The notes under the pieces: model-generated
The model's input: the letters and a program-made list of their open reading frames with translations, nothing else
Told to the model about the DNA's origin: nothing
The model's database searches: none
Translations under genes and position numbers: made by a program
DNA from: Paracoccus sp. MBLB3053
GTDB lineage: Bacteria; Pseudomonadota; Alphaproteobacteria; Rhodobacterales; Rhodobacteraceae
Reading direction: 5' to 3'
Assembly: GCF_031822435.1 (NCBI RefSeq)
Contig: NZ_JAVQLW010000001.1
Coordinates: 753,501-817,500, forward strand
DNA length: 64,000 nucleotides
Part shown: positions 43,790 through 52,753 of the stretch, piece by piece
How the letters are laid out: the number at the start of each line of letters is the position of its first letter
Position numbering within the stretch: the stretch's first letter is position 1

Positions 43790-45934
43790 TCACTCGGCGG
43801 TTTCTTCTTTCTTCTCGGGGGCGATTTCTTCGCCGGTCTCCTGATCGACCATCTTCATGCCGAGGCGGACCTTGCCGCGATCGTCGAAGCCCAGAAGCTT
43901 GACCTTGACCTCTTGGCCCTCTTTCAGAACCTCGTTCGGATGGGTCAGGCGCTTGTTGGCGATCTGGGACACGTGGACCAGGCCGTCGCGCTTGCCGAAG
44001 AAGTTCACGAAGGCGCCGAAATCGACGAGCTTCACGACCTTGCCGATATAGATCTTGCCCTCTTCCGGCTCGGCCACGATCGAGTAGATCATGTCGTAAG
44101 CCTTCTTGATCGAGTCGGCATTGGCCGAAGCGATCTTGATGACGCCGTCGTCATTGATGTCGACCTTCGCACCCGAGGTTTCCACGATCTCGCGGATGAC
44201 CTTGCCACCCGAGCCGATCACTTCACGGATCTTGTCGGTCGGGATCGTCATCGTCTCGATGCGCGGGGCATGGGCGCTGAACTCGCGACGACCCTCGGTC
44301 AGGGCTTTCGACATTTCGCCCAGGATGTGCATCCGGCCGTCCTTGGCTTGCGCCAGGGCCTGTTCCATGATTGCCGGGGTGATGCCCGCAACCTTGATGT
44401 CCATCTGAAGGCTGGTGATGCCGTTCTCGGTTCCCGCGACCTTGAAGTCCATATCGCCGAGGTGATCCTCGTCGCCCAGGATGTCGGTCAGAACGGCGTA
44501 TTTGCCGTCATCCTCAAGGATGAGGCCCATGGCGACGCCGGCGACCGGAGCCTTGAGCGGAACGCCTGCATCCATCATCGACAGCGACCCGCCGCAGACC
44601 GAAGCCATAGAGGAGGAGCCATTCGACTCGGTGATCTCGGACACGACGCGGATGGTATAGGGGAAATCGGTGGCAGCCGGCAGAACCGCTTGCAGCGCGC
44701 GCCAAGCCAGCTTGCCGTGGCCGATTTCGCGGCGGCCGGGCGAACCCACGCGACCAACCTCACCGACCGAATAGGGCGGGAAGTTGTAATGCAGCAGGAA
44801 GTTCGAACGGAAGTTGCCGTGCAGCGCGTCGATGATCTGTTCGTCATCGCCGGTGCCAAGCGTGGTCACGACCAGCGCCTGGGTTTCGCCACGGGTGAAC
44901 AGCGACGAGCCGTGGGTGCGCGGCAGAACGCCGACTTCGCTGTCGATGGCGCGGACGGTCTTGGTGTCGCGACCGTCGATGCGGGCGCCACCGTTGATGA
45001 TGTCACCGCGCAGGATGCCCGATTCAAGCTTCTTCAGCGCAGAGCCCAGATTAACGTCGAGCAGCTCTTCCTCGGTCAGGGCTTCCTTGACCTTGGCTTT
45101 CGCGGCGGCGACTGCATCCTGACGTTCGCTCTTGTCGCGGATTGCATAGGCGGCGCGCATGTCAGCCTCACCCAGCGATTTCACGCGGGCATAAAGCTCG
45201 CTGTAATCCGGCGACTGGAAGTCGAAGGGCTCTTTCGCGGCGGCTTCGGCCAGGTCGATGATCAGGTCGATCACCGGCTGCATCGCGTCATGGCCGAATT
45301 TCACGGCGCCCAGCATTTCTTCCTCGGTCAGCTCGTAGGCTTCCGATTCGACCATCATCACGGCGTCCTTGGTGCCGGCGACGACCAGGTCGAGACGCTG
45401 TTCGGGATTGTTGCGCAGCTGGTCCATGTCCTGAACTTCGGGGTTCAGAACATATTGGCCGTTCGAAAAACCGACGCGCGCTGCGCCGATCGGACCCATG
45501 AAGGGCACGCCCGAGAGGGTCAGCGCGGCCGAGGCGGCGATCATCGCGACGATATCGGGGTCGTTGACCAGGTCATGCGACAGCACGGTGCACATCACCA
45601 GGACTTCGTTTTTGAAGCCGGGGGCGAACAGCGGACGGCAGGGACGGTCGATCAGGCGGGCGGTCAGCGTCTCTTTTTCGGTCGGCCGCGCTTCACGCTT
45701 GAAAAAGCCGCCCGGCACTTTGCCGGCGGCATAGTATTTCTCTTGGTAGTGCACCGTCAGCGGGAAGAAGTCCTGCCCCGGTTTCGGTTCTTTCGCGAAA
45801 GTGACGTTGGCCATGACGCTGGTTTCGCCGAGCGTGGCGATGACCGAGCCATCGGCCTGGCGGGCAACCTTGCCCGTTTCCAGCGTGAGCGTTTCCTCGC
45901 CCCACTGGATGGATTTTTTCACTTCATCAAACAT
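43790..45934 (-). CDS. pnp: polynucleotide phosphorylase
   Basis: A complete 714-residue PNPase: two RNase PH domains separated by a helical linker, a KH domain ([20 protein letters not shown], about 555-610) and a C-terminal S1 domain ([20 protein letters not shown]). It degrades mRNA 3' to 5' by phosphorolysis and is a degradosome partner. The start at 45934 ([14 protein letters not shown]) has AGAGGAAA upstream; 16 extra codons further upstream are not conserved. The usual neighbour rpsO is 2.6 kb away, with putP and a small secreted protein gene between them. Confidence 0.97.
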   Translation of the reverse strand: MFDEVKKSIQWGEETLTLETGKVARQADGSVIATLGETSVMANVTFAKEPKPGQDFFPLTVHYQEKYYAAGKVPGGFFKREARPTEKETLTARLIDRPCRPLFAPGFKNEVLVMCTVLSHDLVNDPDIVAMIAASAALTLSGVPFMGPIGAARVGFSNGQYVLNPEVQDMDQLRNNPEQRLDLVVAGTKDAVMMVESEAYELTEEEMLGAVKFGHDAMQPVIDLIIDLAEAAAKEPFDFQSPDYSELYARVKSLGEADMRAAYAIRDKSERQDAVAAAKAKVKEALTEEELLDVNLGSALKKLESGILRGDIINGGARIDGRDTKTVRAIDSEVGVLPRTHGSSLFTRGETQALVVTTLGTGDDEQIIDALHGNFRSNFLLHYNFPPYSVGEVGRVGSPGRREIGHGKLAWRALQAVLPAATDFPYTIRVVSEITESNGSSSMASVCGGSLSMMDAGVPLKAPVAGVAMGLILEDDGKYAVLTDILGDEDHLGDMDFKVAGTENGITSLQMDIKVAGITPAIMEQALAQAKDGRMHILGEMSKALTEGRREFSAHAPRIETMTIPTDKIREVIGSGGKVIREIVETSGAKVDINDDGVIKIASANADSIKKAYDMIYSIVAEPEEGKIYIGKVVKLVDFGAFVNFFGKRDGLVHVSQIANKRLTHPNEVLKEGQEVKVKLLGFDDRGKVRLGMKMVDQETGEEIAPEKKEETAE

Positions 45935-46122
45935 CTGGTTTCCTCTGGTAACGGCCGGCCCTCCGGTCGCGTCCCGTGTCATATGGCGGCCCCATTGCCG
46001 CCTTCCCCGATCCTTTGCATGGCCCCCGGGGCAAGGGCGTCACGTCACAGATGGACGGGGCATACAGCAAAACGCGGATTTTGGAAAGTGCCTTGCCCGT
46101 TGGCCCGGCCCCATCGAAATGC

Positions 46123-46153
46123 GAAAACGCCCGCCCCATTTCAAGGGCGGACG
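46123..46153 (-). terminator. Rho-independent terminator of putP
   Basis: A 9-bp stem (46128-46136 with 46145-46153, one G-T pair) followed on the minus strand by TTTTCGC, 28 bp after the putP stop. Confidence 0.8.
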
Positions 46154-46180
46154 CTTCCAGAATTTCGCTGCGAACCGATA

Positions 46181-47632
46181 TCAGGCCAGTTCGCGCTGGC
46201 GGAATTCGCCCTGATCGGCGGTCGCAAGGCTGACCAGAACGATCGCGATGAACGAGGCGACAAAGCCCGGCACGATCTCGTAGATCGTGCTGCTGAGCCC
46301 CAGGGCAATCCAGAGGATCACGGTCACCGCACCGACGATCAGTCCCGCCACGGCACCTGCGCCGGTCATGCGCTTCCAGGTCAGCGACAGGATGATCAGC
46401 GGGCCAAAGGCCGCGCCGAAACCGGCCCAGGCATTTGCCACCAATCCCAGCACCTGCGAATTCGGGTCGCTCGCGATGACAAGCGCCACGATACCGACTG
46501 CCAGAACCGCGAGACGGCCGACATTGACCAGCTCGCGATCCGAAGCTCCGCGCTTCAGCACGGTGCGGTAGATGTCCTCGGTGAGCGAGGACGAAGCGAC
46601 CAGAAGCTGGCTCGACACCGTCGACATGATCGCCGCCAGCAGCGCCGCATACAGGAAGCCTGTGACCAGCGGATGGAACAGCAGGTCCGACAGCAGGATG
46701 AAGATCGTTTCGGCATCGGCGACGTCGAGCCCGATGCGGTCCGCATAGGCACGGCCGAAAACGCCGACCGAGATTGCGCCGATGAGCGAAACGATCATCC
46801 AGGACATGCCGATCTTGCGGGCGGTCGGCACGTCGTCGACGCTGCGGATCGCCATGAAGCGAACGATGATATGCGGCTGTCCGAAATAGCCAAGCCCCCA
46901 GGCCATGGCGGAAATCCAGCCAAGTGCGGTGACGCCTTTGGAAAGCGACAGGAACTGCGGGTCGATCGCCGTCAGGCGTTCAGCTGCTGCGCCGATACCC
47001 TGCCCGCCGTCAGAAGTCAGGATCACGATCGGCATGATCACCAGAGCCAGCATCATGATGCAACCCTGGACGAAATCCGTGAGGCTCACGGCAAGAAAGC
47101 CGCCGATCACCGTGTAAATCAGCACGATCCCGAGCGTCAGCGCGACGCCGGTCATGTAATCACCACCAAAGGCGCTTGCGAACAGCTTGCCGCCACCGAC
47201 CAGGCCCGAGGCGGTGTAGACCGCAAAGAACACCACGATGATGACCGCAGAAACCATGCGAAGCAGACGCGCCCGGCTTGGGAAACGGGCGCCGAGGAAG
47301 CCCGGAATGGTCAGGCTGTTGTCGTAACGCTCGGTCTGCTCGCGCAGCCGAGGTGCGACGATCATCCAGTTCAACCAGGCCCCGATGACCAGACCGATGC
47401 CGATCCAAGCCTGCGAAAGACCGGCCACGAACAGCGCGCCGGGAAGGCCCAGCAACAGCCAGCCGCTCATGTCCGAGGCGCCGGCAGAAAGCGCGGTTAC
47501 CGCGGGCGACAGACCACGCCCACCAAGAATGTATTCCTCCGAGTTCGACGTCGATTTTCGCCAAGCATAAATGCCGATGCCGATCATCATCAGGAAATAG
47601 ATCGACAGGCTGACCCAGACTCCCGTTTGCAT
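46181..47632 (-). CDS. putP: sodium/proline symporter
   Basis: A 483-residue sodium/solute symporter (SSS family) with about thirteen membrane segments. The N-terminal ILGGRGLSPAVTALSAGASDMSGWLLLGLPGA region is the sodium/proline site of PutP, and GYFGQPHIIVRFMAIRS is diagnostic for the proline branch. It imports proline with sodium. No putA is in the window. AAGGGG lies upstream of the start. A 1311-codon frame on the opposite strand across pnp and putP is an antisense artefact. Confidence 0.93.
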   Translation of the reverse strand: MQTGVWVSLSIYFLMMIGIGIYAWRKSTSNSEEYILGGRGLSPAVTALSAGASDMSGWLLLGLPGALFVAGLSQAWIGIGLVIGAWLNWMIVAPRLREQTERYDNSLTIPGFLGARFPSRARLLRMVSAVIIVVFFAVYTASGLVGGGKLFASAFGGDYMTGVALTLGIVLIYTVIGGFLAVSLTDFVQGCIMMLALVIMPIVILTSDGGQGIGAAAERLTAIDPQFLSLSKGVTALGWISAMAWGLGYFGQPHIIVRFMAIRSVDDVPTARKIGMSWMIVSLIGAISVGVFGRAYADRIGLDVADAETIFILLSDLLFHPLVTGFLYAALLAAIMSTVSSQLLVASSSLTEDIYRTVLKRGASDRELVNVGRLAVLAVGIVALVIASDPNSQVLGLVANAWAGFGAAFGPLIILSLTWKRMTGAGAVAGLIVGAVTVILWIALGLSSTIYEIVPGFVASFIAIVLVSLATADQGEFRQRELA

Positions 47633-47950
47633 GAGCTCATCCCCTTGTGATTCAAGGGCGCGGCTTTTTCACGGAATCGACATTGAAGGAAGCAAAATCT
47701 TGCGATGGGGATACGCAAAAAGATCAAATGGTCTGATCGTCTAATTCGGACGGTCCAAAGATGCCAAAATCTCACGAAAATGCGGATTTTGGACGATTCA
47801 GCTTAGCCGCCACGGCGGGTTTCACGTCGCGTGACGCTTGGGGAATCAGTCCGGATCACCCCAAATCATGCTTCGCCGAAGACCGAAGTTACGCTGCATT
47901 GCGCGCCAGTCAGACATGAGGCCGACAGCCGAAGCGGCCGGCCTCCACCC
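47633..47950. promoter_or_regulatory. 318-bp putP upstream region with an inverted repeat
   Basis: No gene was found. It should hold the putP promoter. A perfect 8-bp inverted repeat, CCAAAATC (47764-47771) and GATTTTGG (47785-47792) with a 13-bp spacer, lies 132-160 bp before putP and could be a regulator site (PutR-like or other). A related GCGGATTTTGGA occurs at 46074-46085, about 140 bp before pnp. Confidence 0.45.
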
Positions 47951-48313
47951 TCAGCGACCCGCCATGATCCGGCCACAATCTGGATAGAGATCGAACTCGG
48001 CCTCATGCGTGCCTATCGGGCAACCCGCGCCCGGCCCGGTCTTGCCGCGCGCCGCCAGACTGCAGATCGTCGGCTTCACGACCATGACGGCCATCGCGCG
48101 ATCATTGCTCGCCGGCACATACAAGCAGTCACGCTCGACGGCATTCCACCAGTAGTTGTCCTTCACATTTGTATAGCCGCCCTGCGTCATCGCCTTGTTC
48201 AGGATCTCGGCGCCCATGGCCATGATGTTCGCAGATGTTTGGCCGGTATCCGCACATGCAGGATATGCGACAATAGCCGCCAAAATGGCGGCACGGGCAA
48301 TCGTTAACGTCAT
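47951..48313 (-). CDS. small secreted protein, function unknown
   Basis: A 120-residue protein with a Sec signal peptide (MTLTIARAAILAAIVAYPAC..., cleavage near ACA-DT, with a cysteine that could instead make it a lipoprotein candidate, although the lipobox is poor). The mature part has four further cysteines (in ERDCLY, TICSL, GAGCPI, YPDCGR), enough for two disulphides. AAAGGA lies 8 bases upstream of the ATG. I do not recognise the family. It sits between rpsO and putP on the same strand but is separated from rpsO by a terminator. Confidence 0.65.
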   Translation of the reverse strand: MTLTIARAAILAAIVAYPACADTGQTSANIMAMGAEILNKAMTQGGYTNVKDNYWWNAVERDCLYVPASNDRAMAVMVVKPTICSLAARGKTGPGAGCPIGTHEAEFDLYPDCGRIMAGR

Positions 48314-48506
48314 TTCTCGATCCTTTCGTAATCTCGAAAGTGATGTTGCAAATACAAGTTAAAAAACTGCGCGAATCCGCGCTGGCGCAAACATAACAGA
48401 CAAAATTGATTCCCGTTAACGAATTATTCGCCTGGATCGAAGCTGCTTCTTGAACCGGGCGCCTGCGATTCTTCAGAACCCCTGGCAAGCACAAGCGTCA
48501 GACGCA

Positions 48507-48539
48507 AAAGGAAAACGCCCGCGGCTTTCGCCACGGGCG
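48507..48539 (-). terminator. Rho-independent terminator of rpsO
   Basis: A 10-bp stem with one mismatch (48516-48525 with 48530-48539, loop TTTC) followed on the minus strand by TTTTCCTTTT, about 30 bp after the rpsO stop. Confidence 0.88.
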
Positions 48540-48569
48540 TCGTGTCAAAAAGACTGTAGCCGGCTTGAC

Positions 48570-48839
48570 TTAGCGACGCAGACCCAGCTTGGCGATCAGA
48601 GCCGTGTAGCGGGCTTCTTCCTTGCGCTTCAGGTAGTCCAGCAGCTTGCGGCGCTGTGCAACCAGCTTCAGCAGACCACGACGCGAATGGTTGTCTTTCT
48701 TGTGGGTCTTGAAGTGCTCGGTCAGGGTCGCGATGCGCGACGACAGGATGGCGACCTGGACCTCGGGCGAACCGGTGTCGCCTTTCTTGGTCGCGAATTC
48801 GGTCATCACGCGGTTCTTTTCCTCGACAGTGATCGACAT
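48570..48839 (-). CDS. rpsO: 30S ribosomal protein S15
   Basis: S15 with the standard 89 residues, including [17 protein letters not shown], the RNA-binding [19 protein letters not shown] and the C-terminal [17 protein letters not shown]. It binds the central domain of 16S rRNA. AAAGGAGA stands before the start. It has its own terminator, so it is not read into pnp directly. Confidence 0.97.
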   Translation of the reverse strand: MSITVEEKNRVMTEFATKKGDTGSPEVQVAILSSRIATLTEHFKTHKKDNHSRRGLLKLVAQRRKLLDYLKRKEEARYTALIAKLGLRR

Positions 48840-48991
48840 CGGGGTCTCCTTTCAGGATCAAAGGGTTATGGCTCTGGCCGGGATGTCGTCCAGCTCAGGC
48901 CCGTGGAGAAATCTTTCCGGATTCGGTCCGGAAGATGGGCGCATATAGGCGAAATCCACGGGAATTGAAAGAGAATTCGTTGCCCTCCGGC

Positions 48992-49896
48992 TCAACCCAA
49001 GGCGGGAACCCGTCGCAGCAGGATATCCTCGGCACGCAGCCCCGCCCCGTTCAACACGCGTGCCATTGCCTCGCCGTCCATCCGGATCAGCGCAGAGCCG
49101 TCATCGGCATGCTCGATCTCGACCAGCGGCACCGGGGCATCTTCCGTCCCGCGCCAGATCAGCTCTATCCGGTCTTCGGCGGGGTCATAGTCACCGATGA
49201 TGGGCACCGGGGCTCCGGGCAGGTCCAACCGGAACAGGTCCTGTCCCGCGCCGCCCTCGGCAAAATCCCCTGCATAGGGTTCAAGAGTGTCCTGCCCATC
49301 CCCCCATGCAGCCAGGCCTCATCCGGGCTGCGCGATCCGATCAACAGATCATCGCCGCTGCCCCCGTCAAGATCGTCAAGACCGGACCCAGCAATCAGTG
49401 TGTCATTTCCGGAATTCCCCGAGAGCAGGTCGTCCCCATCGCCGCCTTCCAGCAGATCATCCCCCTCGCCGCCGAACAAGGTGTCATTGCCCGGTCCACC
49501 GCGCAGCGTGTCGTTCCCGCCCTGCCCCGCAAGGAAATCGTCACCCTCGCCCCCGTCAAGCAGATCATCCCCCGGCAGGCCGTAATCACCATCGCCATAA
49601 AGCCAGTCGTCGCCCCTGCCACCGAACAGGCTGTCGTTGCCAAGCCCGCCATGCAGATCGTCATTGCCTTCATAGCCTTCGAGCAGGTCGTCTCCATCGC
49701 CGCCCGCAAGCCAGTCCGAGCCACTGGTCCCCAGCCGAACCAGAACCGGCGCTGTCTCCCCATCCTCGTCGGGCATGTCTGGTGCCTCAGGGGGACTGTC
49801 TTCATCAGTTTCCGCATCGTGGTTCGCGTCTTCCGATCCGCCGTGGATCGCAAGCCCCATGAACAAAAGGCCAACCAAACTGCCCAGAATCAGCAT
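48992..49896 (-). pseudogene. RTX-repeat calcium-binding protein gene broken by a -1 frameshift
   Basis: The first part (49896 to about 49306) encodes an N-terminal membrane segment ([20 protein letters not shown]), an acidic linker and about nine RTX nonapeptides (GGxGxDxLxG). Within a run of six C at 49300-49305 the frame is lost: the continuing frame ends at 49165 with non-RTX sequence, while adding one base restores an [20 protein letters not shown] continuation into a C-terminal domain ending at 48992 ([20 protein letters not shown] ...). The intact product would be about 301 residues and bind calcium at the cell surface or envelope. Sequencing error, phase-variable switch or true decay are all possible. 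Confidence 0.75.
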
Positions 49897-50009
49897 GTCA
49901 ATTACCCAGAAGAATCTTCAACCGTGAACAGAAGATTAACCTGAGGTTGCATCCAGCGCATTCGATTTGCCGAATCTGAGTTAACCGCTGTGGATCGCTT
50001 CCGCGCGGC

Positions 50010-50663
50010 TCAGAGATAAGATCTCGCCCCGAAGATCGCGCTGCCGACGCGGACATGCGTCGCCCCTTCGGCGATCGCCACCTCAAAATCCGAACTCATG
50101 CCCATCGACAAACCCTTCAACCCATTGCGACGGGCAATCCCACGCAATTCGATGAAATGCGGCCGCGAATCCTGATCCTCGGGCGGGATGCACATCAGCC
50201 CTGCCAACGTCAGATCAAGCGCAAGACATTCGCGGATGAAGTCATCTGCTGCATCGGGCAGAATTCCGGCCTTCTGAGGCTCGGCGCCGGTATTGACCTG
50301 AACGAACAATTGCGGACACGAGCCGCGATCCTGCACCTGCCGCGCCAGTTTCTGCGCCAGAGACGGTCGATCCAAGGTGTGGATCGCGTCGAAAAGATCA
50401 AGCGCGGGCTTTACCTTGTTGGTCTGCAATGGCCCGATCATATGGAGTTCCACACCGCGGTATTGCTCGCGCCAGGCCGGCCATTTCCCGGCCGCCTCCT
50501 GAACGTAGTTTTCGCCGAAGATGCGCTGACCGGTTGCAAGCACCCTTTCGACGCGCTCGGCCGGCTGGACCTTGCTGACGGCAATCAGCCTGACCTCGCC
50601 ATTGGCGCGGCCGGCGGCGGTTTCGGCCGCTGCGATGCGGCCCTTGATCTGATCCAGTCCCAT
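50010..50663 (-). CDS. YggS family PLP-binding protein (PLP homeostasis)
   Basis: A 217-residue YggS/PROSC protein, a monomeric PLP carrier with the fold of the alanine racemase barrel. The PLP lysine lies in RLIAVSKVQPAERV, and FGENYVQEA, HMIGPLQTNKV and GLSMGMSSDFEVAIAEGATHVRVG are family signatures. It has no known catalytic activity and buffers PLP. Start at 50663 (MGLDQIKGRI) was preferred; an in-frame GTG at 50696 lies inside the porin terminator. Confidence 0.92.
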   Translation of the reverse strand: MGLDQIKGRIAAAETAAGRANGEVRLIAVSKVQPAERVERVLATGQRIFGENYVQEAAGKWPAWREQYRGVELHMIGPLQTNKVKPALDLFDAIHTLDRPSLAQKLARQVQDRGSCPQLFVQVNTGAEPQKAGILPDAADDFIRECLALDLTLAGLMCIPPEDQDSRPHFIELRGIARRNGLKGLSMGMSSDFEVAIAEGATHVRVGSAIFGARSYL

Positions 50664-50674
50664 GGTGACAAAAT

Positions 50675-50709
50675 CCCAAAAGAAAAGAGCGGGCACAAGG
50701 CCCGCTCTT
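50675..50709 (-). terminator. Rho-independent terminator of the porin gene
   Basis: A perfect 10-bp stem (50685-50694 with 50700-50709) with a 5-base loop followed on the minus strand by TTTTCTTTT. It ends 12 bp before the YggS start, so YggS translation begins right after it. Confidence 0.9.
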
Positions 50710-50732
50710 CGTCAATTCCATTTCCCGAAGGA

Positions 50733-51794
50733 TCAGAATTTGAACTTGACGCCCATGTCGGCGACAGTGTCGTTCAGCCAGTCGCTGTCGACGATACCGC
50801 CCGACAGGGTGGCGCCGCCGCCCAGGTCGTAGTCGGCACCGATGCCGTAGCTGTCCATGTCGCGGTCACCGTAGCCGGCTGCATCACCAGTCGAGGTGGT
50901 GCGCAGCTCGTCACGACGCCAGAAACCGGCGACGCGGATCGCGTCCATCTGGTACTCAGCGCCCAGGCCCCAGGTCTTGCCCAGCTCGTAGTTCTCCGAG
51001 CTCAGGGTCAGGTCGTCAACGAAGTTGCCGGTCGCATCGTCGCCGCCGAACGAGATCGAGTTACGATCGGAGTAGTCGGCATAGATCGCGGTGACGGCGA
51101 AGTTGTTGAAGCTGGCTTTACCACCCAGGGTCCACTCTTCAGCGTCGCCCTGCTTGGCGTAGCCCAGACCAACCATGAAGTTTTCGGCTTCGTAGTTGGC
51201 AGCAAGCGACCAAGCCAGATCGTCATCCGAAACGGTTTCGCAATCGGTGATGCCGCTTTCCGGGTCGAATTCACACACGACGTTGTCGTTCGCGCCGGTG
51301 GTGGTGAACCAACGACGGTCGCTGCCGTCCGAAGCCGAGGCAAACAACGAGATGTTGTTGATCGAGTATTGGTACAGGATGTTCGGACCCTGGTCGAGGT
51401 TCGCACCGTCGCCGGTCAGGTACGAAATCTCTTCGAGGTCGCCAGCGAAGCCACCATCGGTGTAGCCGACCGACGGCAGGTCGCCGACGGCTGCTTCCGA
51501 AGCCGAAACGACGTCGCCCATTTCGAGCTTGCCATAGGTGCCCGAAACATAGACCGAGCCAGCAACACCCTGGTTGCCCGATGCGGAGTTGTCCGCACGG
51601 ATCGAGCCGCCGAACGAAAGGCCGGCATCGCTTTCACCGGTCATGGTGAAGATGGCGCGCAGACGGCTCGAGAACTGAGCGTCGTTGCCGTCATAGATCA
51701 CACCCATGCGGCCGGTGCCGGTCAAGGCGACTTCAGCGGCGGCCACGCCAGCCGTCATCACCAGCGCGGTGGTGGCGAAAAGAACCTTTTTCAT
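50733..51794 (-). CDS. outer-membrane porin (Gram-negative porin family)
   Basis: A 353-residue beta-barrel porin. A signal peptide (MKKVLFATTALVMTAGVAAA) is followed by VALTGTGRMGVIYDG, typical of Paracoccus/Rhodobacter porins, many aromatic-flanked beta strands, a long acidic loop with two cysteines (VCEFDPESGITDCE, likely a disulphide) and a C-terminal phenylalanine (GVKFKF), the signal read by the BAM machinery. GAGGGAAA precedes the start at 51794. Strong codon bias and its own promoter and terminator suggest high expression. Confidence 0.92.
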   Translation of the reverse strand: MKKVLFATTALVMTAGVAAAEVALTGTGRMGVIYDGNDAQFSSRLRAIFTMTGESDAGLSFGGSIRADNSASGNQGVAGSVYVSGTYGKLEMGDVVSASEAAVGDLPSVGYTDGGFAGDLEEISYLTGDGANLDQGPNILYQYSINNISLFASASDGSDRRWFTTTGANDNVVCEFDPESGITDCETVSDDDLAWSLAANYEAENFMVGLGYAKQGDAEEWTLGGKASFNNFAVTAIYADYSDRNSISFGGDDATGNFVDDLTLSSENYELGKTWGLGAEYQMDAIRVAGFWRRDELRTTSTGDAAGYGDRDMDSYGIGADYDLGGGATLSGGIVDSDWLNDTVADMGVKFKF

Positions 51795-52223
51795 GGTTTT
51801 CCCTCTTGTCTCTCTCGTGTGCCCCGACCGGTTGACCAGCCTGAGGTATGGTGGGTGTGTCGCGCGTTCACAGAAGCATTGCAACGAATTCAGGCCTGCA
51901 CTTTCCCTTTCACAAACCCTGTGATGCACATGAGCCACACCCTTTCGTGAGCACGCCAAGCGACGCCGCAGGAACCGGACCAAATCTTTAATCGGTCACG
52001 ATATTCGACCCCGTCGGATCATTTGAAGCGAGCTTGGAGGGCGGCATGCACGCAATGGTAGGCGCGCCTGCCCGGTATCGCCCGATGCGCTGCTGCACCA
52101 CGGGTCTTGCTGCTTTTTCGCGACCGCACCGATACGGCCTGCCGCACGTCCTGCACCCGCTCTCTTGTCGCTTGGCACAGAATTGCGCTATGGCTCGGCG
52201 AAGGACGATCCGGGGGACATCAG
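51795..52223. other. 429-bp intergenic region between porin and DUF3576 genes
   Basis: No believable gene was found. The part near the porin should carry its promoter and a long leader. A/T-rich segments around 51885-51945 are the best place for promoter elements, but I could not identify a convincing pair. A small RNA cannot be excluded. Confidence 0.35.
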
Positions 52224-52673
52224 ATGACCAGACGCGCCGCACGGCTGACCGCCACCCTGCTACTTGTCGCGGGGCTCGCAGCCTGTTCGGGCAGCCAGCA
52301 ATCGCAGCGGCAACCCGCCGAGCGCGAGTCGACGCTTTGGGATCTGTTCGCCAACCGCAGAAGTGCGAATGACACCGTTGCCGTGAACAAGTACCTCTGG
52401 AATGCCAGCCTCGAAGTCCTGAACTTCCTGCCGATCCAGTCGATCGACCCGTTCACCGGCGTCATCGTCACAGGATATGGCACGCCCCCCGGCGGCGGGC
52501 GCAGCTATCGCGCGACAGTCAAGATCACCGACCCGTCGCTTGACGCGCGCGCGCTCAAGCTGTCGCTTCAGGGCGCTGGCGGCAGCAGCGTGGCGCCAGA
52601 CACGGTGCGCGCCGTCGAAGACGCCATCCTGACCCGCGCGCGTCAGATGCGCGTGCGCGACGGCAATCTCTGA
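52224..52673 (+). CDS. DUF3576 domain-containing lipoprotein
   Basis: A 149-residue protein with a lipoprotein signal (LLLVAGLAAC, lipobox cysteine near residue 20) and a DUF3576 domain containing ESTLWDLFANR, VNKYLWNASLEVLNFLPIQS and the DPFTGVIVTGYG block. The family is widespread in alphaproteobacteria upstream of leuS and has no known function. GGGGGA lies upstream of the ATG at 52224. Confidence 0.87.
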   Translation: MTRRAARLTATLLLVAGLAACSGSQQSQRQPAERESTLWDLFANRRSANDTVAVNKYLWNASLEVLNFLPIQSIDPFTGVIVTGYGTPPGGGRSYRATVKITDPSLDARALKLSLQGAGGSSVAPDTVRAVEDAILTRARQMRVRDGNL

Positions 52674-52753
52674 CGGGCTGGCGCTGACCCGGCTGGACCT
52701 GCGTCCCGGCAATCTGTAATACCTCGCGGGCAATCTGACGCCCGGAGGTTTCC

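Noticed and set aside
43715..47650. A 1311-codon open frame on the plus strand
   Set aside because: It lies antisense to pnp and putP, whose proteins are fully recognisable; long antisense frames are common in GC-rich DNA, and its translation is rich in His/Asp/Arg/Gly with no domain.
49898..50086. A 62-codon minus-strand frame between the RTX gene and the YggS gene
   Set aside because: Overlaps the 3' end of the YggS gene in another frame, has no ribosome site and no recognisable features.
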